Assembly (NCBI GenBank): GCA_020746875.1
Contig: JAGTJL010000022.1
Span: 248,001 to 312,000, forward strand
Length of the DNA stretch: 64,000 nucleotides
Direction: 5' to 3'
Origin: Rhexocercosporidium sp. MPI-PUGE-AT-0058
Taxonomy: Eukaryota; Ascomycota; Leotiomycetes; Helotiales
Shown: positions 57,864-64,000 of the stretch, one piece after another
Position numbering within the stretch: position 1 is the first letter of the stretch
Layout: every line of letters starts with the position of its first letter
Made by a program: the position numbers and the translations under genes
Notes under the pieces: generated by a model
Seen by the model: only the letters and a program-made list of their open reading frames with translations
Database searches by the model: none
What the model was told of the DNA's origin: nothing

Positions 57864-59017
57864 CGGATCTCTATTAGTTCAGATATCACGTTTTGGTATG
57901 TATCTGATGCGCTCTGCTTTGATGCGCGTGTTTGAGGTTTGGGGCCGGTTTTATGGTTGTGAATGTGGATACGGGTTGTGGAGGTGCTTCCTTCTCGTGG
58001 TGGTGTGTTCGCTGGGGGGTTAAGTGTTTGTGTGAGTTGAAGTTTTTGAAGGGATGTGTTTACAGGCAAGTGTTTACAGGTATGCGTTTACAGGTATGTG
58101 TTTTTAGGGCCGAGAGTTGGATGGTGTTGGATCGGAGGTGGGAGGTGAGCGGGTCAGGCTCAGGGTGGTGTTTACCTTTATGTCACTGTGTCTACTTGTG
58201 TCAAGCTAAATCTGGTTGTTTGGTTGATTGGTTGATTTTTATGTGAGGACCTGTTGTGTTGGTCGTGGAGGGAGAGGTAGTTTATTTTTGGAGTTGCGTC
58301 TGGGTTTCAGGAGTTCGTAAATGTGGAAGGATGCGCCGAGTGTGCTGAAAGAGGATGAGGAGGAGGGGGAGGCCAGGAGGGTGAGAAAAGACAGGAAGTG
58401 AAAGTCAGCTAGCTTAATAGAGCTAGGGCTACGGTAGTGCTGGGTTCGATGAGGACGGAAAAGTAAGAGGGAAGTGGAGGGGACTTATCTTTGGATCGAG
58501 GGCTTGTGGAGTTAGGATTGTGGGGAGAGCTATTGAAGACCGAGTCGTGGTGGTATGCTGAGATGAGATAAGACAATAGCAGTTGCTGAATTACCCAATG
58601 TACTCAAAATGATTTGATATGATTTGTTTCGATTAATGGCTGTTAATCAAAACAAAATCGAACATTTACTGCAATCAGGGGTAATTATGAGCAAGATAAA
58701 ACCTTGTTGCAACGGAACACATCATGATGCCAGTTGTCCTTATCAATCTAAGTTATTTAGCACGTTCTTTAGTTCGCACTGTTAACCTGCCTTGTTTCTA
58801 TTGAGAGCACGCTGGGTGCTCTGTATCGCTTGTTTGTACAGCCGCTTACATAACATACATAACATTCTTAGCGACATAATACACGTGCGTTTGTGAACCC
58901 GCTGCTCTCCTGGCGGGGTAAGAGCTCCTCATTGTAAGTTGTTCGACCATCTGGCTTCACCGTTCTTTGGCTACACAGTTCTCCTGAACAATCCATAATA
59001 ATTACTCGGAAACAAAC

Positions 59018-59833
59018 ATGACCAACTCCAACTTAGCCCTGCTAATTGACGGGGACAATGTTTCGCCCAAGATCATCGCTGGCCTTTTGGTCGAGATTGC
59101 CAACTACGGGACCGCTAGCGTGAGGCGGATATATGGGGACTGGACCAGTCCAAACCTCAAGGGTTGGAAAGCATGTCTTCTGGATCACTCGATAACGCCT
59201 ATGCAACAGTTCGCCTACACGACTGGAAAGAATGCCACCGATGGGGCCATGATCATCGACGCTATGGATCTCCTATATACTGGCCGCTTCTCAAGTTTCT
59301 GTCTCGTATCAAGCGACAGCGACTTCACGCGGCTCGCGTCCCGCATCCGTGAACAGGGTGTCACAGTCTATGGCTTCGGGGAACGCAAGACCAGCAACGC
59401 TTTCATTGCTGCCTGTGATAAGTTCATATACTTTGATGTACTAAACGAAGAGTCGGAGGAACTGGGAGTGCCGCCGCCCGCCGCCGAGTCATCAAAGCCA
59501 GGAATGGGACCGATTGTAGTGCGGGACGGACCGATGAATAGGAGACCCATCGACTCCAGAGCACGCGCTATGATGGTTCTGGCAATCAAGAACTCCAGGG
59601 ATTATGGGGATAGCTGGGTAAATCTGGCGGAGGTCGGAGGCTATCTCAACAAGTTGGCGCCCAACGTACACGCGCGCAATTACGGCTACGAACGGCTTCG
59701 CGAATTCATTGAAGCAAGTGGCATCGTCGATGTCAAGTATAAATCAATGGGTGATAAGCCTCCAATCGTCTTGGTCTGCCTCAAAGAGAACAGGGAGAGC
59801 AGAGACGGCGGAGAGGAGGAACTTGGATTTTGA
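59018..59833 (+). CDS. NYN-domain (LabA-like) putative ribonuclease with C-terminal OST-HTH/LOTUS domain
   Basis: An intronless frame of 271 residues with a clear ATG (aacaaacATGA). Residues 5-140 form a NYN/PIN-like nuclease domain: LALLIDGDNVSP (Asp11, Asp13), GKNATDGAMIIDAMDLLY (Asp75, Asp81) and LVSSDSDFTRLASRIREQG (Asp100, Asp102). Together these supply the acidic metal-binding residues of the fold. An acidic/Pro linker follows (about 141-175). Residues about 177-257 match an OST-HTH (LOTUS) RNA-binding domain, with VNLAEVGGYLNKLAP and GYERLREFIEASGIVDV. NYN-LOTUS proteins are common in bacteria and occur in eukaryotic RNA control. All catalytic residues appear present, so it is likely active on RNA. 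No partner gene lies next to it, and its bacterial-style layout raises the question of gene transfer. Confidence 0.88.
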   Translation: MTNSNLALLIDGDNVSPKIIAGLLVEIANYGTASVRRIYGDWTSPNLKGWKACLLDHSITPMQQFAYTTGKNATDGAMIIDAMDLLYTGRFSSFCLVSSDSDFTRLASRIREQGVTVYGFGERKTSNAFIAACDKFIYFDVLNEESEELGVPPPAAESSKPGMGPIVVRDGPMNRRPIDSRARAMMVLAIKNSRDYGDSWVNLAEVGGYLNKLAPNVHARNYGYERLREFIEASGIVDVKYKSMGDKPPIVLVCLKENRESRDGGEEELGF

Positions 59834-62800
59834 AGTATTCGACAGAGCACCCAGACGCTGTAGGGAAGTGGAGTGGTGGTGCTGTGGCGTTGGGTTGGAC
59901 TCCTTTACTCTGATGAGATAGCAAAAGTCGAATACATTGATCGGGTTAACCAGAATATAACTCTTGCCGTGAATTCCAGTATGTACCGATCACTGCAAGT
60001 TGTGACCGAGGTTATGTTTACAATTACGGACTGCGGAGTCGCAATCGTCTTCTTCTCTCGTCACATTTACCAAGCACGTAGGACGATTGTGTATCAGATT
60101 CAAAACAACTACACAATACTTTCGTGGTAAGGAAACGGAGAAAGAAGTGACGAAATACAAGGTTATTCTATCAAAATGAAACGAGCAAGGCAAGGAAAGA
60201 AATTCAGCAAAAGATGTCCGAGTACAACGCAGATGATGCTCCAAGAATGTGACATGCAGAATTTCAGAGCTTGACAATGCCGACTTGAGACCTGGAATAG
60301 CTACAAGACTTTTTGCAAGTATGTCAGAACTAGGAGTTAAGCTATTGAATTCTATTTGGCTGTTGCTTGACGGGAACAGATCATTCCTACTGCATCTCAT
60401 CCCGAGTCAGGCTAACTATTGACGATGCGTGAAGGCTTTCCTTTCGCGATTCACATCGAAAATATGAATCGAAATGAGATTTCACACAATGTTCTAGGCT
60501 TTCTTATTATTTCCTTGGAATCTGGTCCTAGTTACTGATGAAAGTCCATAGATTATTCATTTCGGTGCAGAACGCTAACGAGGCTGGACCGCTTGCTGGA
60601 CGAGGCTGCGATAGTGGGGCGAGGGACACGGGGCGCGCCAGCTCAGACCAAAAGCAGCTAGCGGAATTTCTAGCGCCAAAAGTTTCTTGACCTTCGCTTT
60701 TTTCTCTTAAGAGCTTCCTTCTTCATCATCTACTCGACATTGTGCAACACCACCACCTTTCGCACGCACTGGCCGCGATACATTGCGATGCGATGGCTTC
60801 TTCTGCTAGATGCTTGAATGCTCTAGATAAATTCTTTCCATCCGCCAGCTCTGCTGCGCGGCGTCTACGGTTGGTAATTGTGTGTGTGAATATGTCTCTG
60901 GTAAGCTCGATTCCTTCTTCAATCCAATCACCCTCTCCAATTCCGATTTCAATGATGAACTTTCGTGTCGCCCCTATCTTAAAGAGCCCCTCAACCAGGC
61001 TCCGTGGTGATTAACCTGTCTAAACCAAACGGACTATCTGATCAATCTCCAACTCACATCCGCACATCACCTCACTTCTGCAGAAGAGAATCAAAGCTAA
61101 CATTGCTTGCTTCAAGACAGATTCAGGTCGATTTGGATCAACTCTATTGTGAGTATACCTGTGCTTCATTGGAGAGAGGCAAGACGAGTCCACGACATCA
61201 ACATGATGACTAAAACATATACTATCAAATGCCGACTATCAATGACGAGCAAACTGGTTCGATTACCTGATATTGTTGTCGTGGACTCTGTTGTCATCTC
61301 ACATCATACACACCCTCATCAGTACTCTTACTGACGAGATCCTCGACGATACAGAACCTTGCAGTTTTGCTACAATTACTCGCCTGTACTCTAACAAATG
61401 GTATGTTCACAACACTTTCTTTCTTTCTCTTGGAGACTGGGGATTTGAATTGGGGAAGGAGTGTGTGTGCGCGGCCTATGATGTAACAAATCCATGCTAA
61501 TGCTGACGGTACTTTACGTGCCGGATGCTGAAAATACTTCAGACTTTTCATCTTTCAACTGAGGCTTCCTTTATATGCGCATACTTTCTGTCTTTTGGTT
61601 CCTTGTTGCGCGGAATGAGGCTAACTTTGTTCGCGAAGACTTTTAGGGAATTCGATGACCTTTGCTACAGGTTTACATGAATTGAGATGTACTGGTGTCT
61701 GGATGTCGGATATGGATTGGGAAGCACCGGTAGTATCGTGTGGTGGCCCTGATAACAATTTTCAAATACAAACAAATTTTGGTCGACAAGAACCCTTTGT
61801 CGATTTCTCTTTTCTGTGCCGGCACAATCTCCCCTTACCTTACTAAAGTTTCTTCGCTATCAGTAAACATGAATAAGCTCTCTCCTAACCTTCCCACCCT
61901 TCTTCCACACATCCAAGCCCATCCCACGAAGTTTGTGCCCAGTTCCACGTCCACCTCGTCGAGCAGTCTAGTAACCCAGTCATTGCATCACTTAAGTTCC
62001 ATCCTAATACCCTCGAGGTGCTGTAGAACTATGTATACAGTACGTGTCATATTTACGTTTTAATATCTGATAGAATAGACTCTCTGTTACGGATCCCTTG
62101 ATTCTAAAAGGGGAACGCAGTTAGTTTAGTGTAGAAGAGAAAGAGAGAGAGTAAAGTAATGGTGGGAGGAGGCGGATACAGAATGTAGACACCAACATTG
62201 CATCTCTCTTCTTCTTTACTTTGCCTTGCATCGAGCCTCAACTTACCTGCAAGTTGACCAAATTCATTCACGCTCATCGGAAATGAAAAGCGAAATGGAG
62301 GGGGCTGAAAAGGGAAGCAAGAAGAAAAGAGAGAGAAAGAGAGAATAATAAGCCACGATGGCATCAAACCACCAATCTCTTCAATCCGAGCAGAACTTGG
62401 CGGTGCTGAGAATCGAACACGGATTGAGATGGTCAGTTTAAGAATTCCTATCCCATTCCCCTTCTCATTTGAGGAAAAAAGAAAGAAAGAAATGGAAGAC
62501 AGGTAAATTTGTTGCTGTTTAATTGTGTTTGTGAGGAGGTAGGGAGAGGGAAGGGAGAAGTTGGGAGAGGAGGAGAGATGTATTACCACGCCACCTGTCA
62601 CGGGGGTCATGGGGTTGAGGTGCTTATTTGGGGGTTTGTGGAGGGATTGTTTTGAGGAGTTTGCTAGTTTCGAACGGGGCGTGTGGGATATGAATGGACT
62701 AGAGTGGGTTGATGGAAGTGAAGTGGAGTGAAGTTGAGAATCGAGGCAGTGAAGTCTTTGACGTGAGGTGGGTAGTCGGGGAGTGTTGATCTGTAAGTTG

Positions 62801-63799
62801 GCGAGTTGAAACTTTGAAGTGAGTCGGCCAAAATGTTGGTTTAAGCCGCTTCTATAGAGAACTCACTCGCTGCTTGAGTTGAAGGGGATCTGAATCAGAG
62901 CGAACAGGCTCCCCTCACTTCACTTGTGGAAAGCGACGGGAAAGAGATATGTCGATGTGAGATGAAGCTCCAGAATGGAGTGGAGAAATCATAGCTTAAG
63001 CTGTCTGCTGTGTAACATCCATCCCTGTGTGGCGAGACGCACCCCATAGCGAGACCGTTTCACGCTTTAGGCATCTCAACTCTCTTTATTACGAATCTAG
63101 GTAGGTATAGATAATATATCCTTATCTTCCAGCTATTTCTTCCTTAGAACCATTCTGCTTCGAGAAAATTACAGACTTGTTCGACATGCTGTCCATCGTT
63201 TTATTGTCACCGTCGATTGCCATTTCAGATGTGCCCCCTTGCTTGACTGCAACTATCAGAGTAAATTCTGATTTCGGGGGGCCTACGAAAGAAGCACTAC
63301 CAAGAAAGAATATAGTTGCAAGCTTTGAGTTCATTCTGATATCAGGAAGATGCATTCCGGGGGTTTCACCGAAAGGAGACGGGCTCTCAACAGCGGCATC
63401 AATTTGAGTGCGTTAGCGTGGTTACATTACCCAATAATACAGTATCAATTGAACCACTATTCTCTTTCCAGAAAAGCGTGTGTGGCGCACCACTATAGAT
63501 TTCTATGGAAGAGCTAAGTGAACTCGTTCGCTGCTGCCTAGTGTACTGGATCCTTACTTATAATTCAACTACTTTTCACCTTTTGCTTCTCTCCTTGCTC
63601 CCTGATTTTCCAGGACACATATCTCAAGTCATCATCTTATACAAGGATTGCAGCCTTCCTATACGTTAACTACCCTCAGAAAGCCGACACCTGAATATTT
63701 CTACATTAGTGATTGGATATTATTCATAAGTATGTTGACGTAGTACGTTCATATAGTTCTTATTTAATGATGTATAGGAGCTGCAAAACAGCAACATCA
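59834..63799. other. Gene-poor right end
   Basis: No gene can be supported firmly. Between 60.7 and 61.5 kb, CT-rich leader-like sequence with gtaagc, gtgagt and gtatgt donors suggests a spliced transcript, but no convincing protein was assembled. From 62.1 to 62.6 kb the reverse strand has a 168-codon frame of low-complexity character. A 77-codon reverse frame at 63122-63355 is doubtful. Confidence 0.35.
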
Positions 63800-64000
63800 A
63801 TGCCGAGCTCATCAGATAGTCCTCCCTTTGGGAGATACTTCGAAATAGTAGCCTTCACCGCTACCATTACCATATCCATCTCCGTCTCAGCAAGCCAAGG
63901 ACTTGCTACAGGACAGAGCCTATTTGGGATACCCTTCGGTTCTAGCTCTGATTCGTCAACACCAGGTCTTTCTCAAAAAATCACGACATCTGCAAGAGTG
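63800..64000 (+). CDS. Possible protein with N-terminal hydrophobic segment, cut by window edge
   Basis: An ATG at 63800 opens 67 codons with no stop before the edge. The sequence starts MPSSSDSPPFGRYFEIVAF, then a Thr/Ile/Ser-rich hydrophobic stretch (TATITISISVSASQGLATG) that could be a membrane anchor, then Ser-rich sequence. The A/C-rich context of the start is fair. No family is recognised, and the true extent cannot be seen. Confidence 0.45.
   Translation, partial: MPSSSDSPPFGRYFEIVAFTATITISISVSASQGLATGQSLFGIPFGSSSDSSTPGLSQKITTSARV

Larger units (their letters stand above)
56153..59017. other. Long low-complexity intergenic region
   Basis: No gene is supported. It contains GAGC/AAGC repeats near 57160 and 57320, two copies of a 16-bp GGTATG repeat (57466-57481, 57768-57783), GATGGT repeats at 57661-57706, a run of 20 G at 57844-57863 and GTTTACAGGTAT-like repeats near 58060-58100. 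It probably includes a long 3' UTR of the Whi3-like gene. Confidence 0.45.

Noticed and set aside
62395..62460. tRNA-like T-loop (gaatcgaac on the + strand, gttcgattc on the reverse)
   Set aside because: The bases flanking the loop do not pair as a T stem, and no D arm, anticodon arm or acceptor stem could be formed.
62104..62610. 168-codon reverse-strand frame
   Set aside because: Low-complexity Ser/Pro/Phe composition caused by AG-rich DNA on the other strand, with no domain or convincing start region.
63122..63355. 77-codon reverse-strand frame with a weakly hydrophobic start
   Set aside because: No family features, a short length and no clear leader; too weak to list as a gene.

Overview
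The window is nuclear DNA from a filamentous ascomycete (Pezizomycotina). The support is short introns (about 48-60 bp) with GT-AG ends, long intergenic regions with CT-rich leaders, and fungus-typical genes: a HET-domain protein, an ApsA/Num1-type cortical anchor, a Cti6-like PHD protein, a Whi3-like RNA-binding protein and a DHA1 transporter. A Leotiomycete-like source is my guess from overall flavour; the sequence does not prove it.

Layout. At 1-2.1 kb a methylcrotonyl-CoA carboxylase beta-subunit gene (cut by the window edge) and an isovaleryl-CoA dehydrogenase gene are transcribed divergently, so two steps of mitochondrial leucine breakdown share one promoter. At 2.4-9.2 kb come a many-intron MFS drug/polyamine-type transporter, a divergent short-chain dehydrogenase and a bZIP-like regulator, possibly a small accessory module. 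At 9.5-19 kb lie Cti6 (histone deacetylase complex), a conserved fungal protein of unknown function, a small hypothetical gene and a GFA/CENP-V zinc protein. At 19.6-23.4 kb is an importin-beta of the Sxm1/importin-7/8 type. At 25.3-30 kb are a copper amine oxidase ending in the peroxisomal signal SKL and a secreted Cys-rich protein with a duplicated domain. At 30.8-37.8 kb are the splicing factor Cwc24 and, divergently, ApsA/Num1.

From 38 kb the gene density falls. A HET-domain gene (41.3-43.5 kb) is flanked by two very small Cys-rich genes, one of only 43 codons. A 9-kb gene-free stretch rich in simple repeats, a strong hairpin and a recurring TACTGTAC motif then leads to the Whi3-like gene (54.4-56.2 kb). 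After another low-complexity stretch comes an intronless NYN-nuclease plus OST-HTH (LOTUS) gene at 59 kb. The last 4 kb holds only weak candidates and a partial reading frame at the right edge.

No rRNA, convincing tRNA, CRISPR array or intact transposon was seen. Spliced gene models were built by eye from reading frame, conserved motifs and splice consensus, so exon borders are predictions. The best candidates for something new are the NYN-LOTUS gene, the pair of mini Cys-rich genes around the HET gene, the duplicated Cys-rich secreted protein, and the motif- and hairpin-rich region upstream of the Whi3-like gene.
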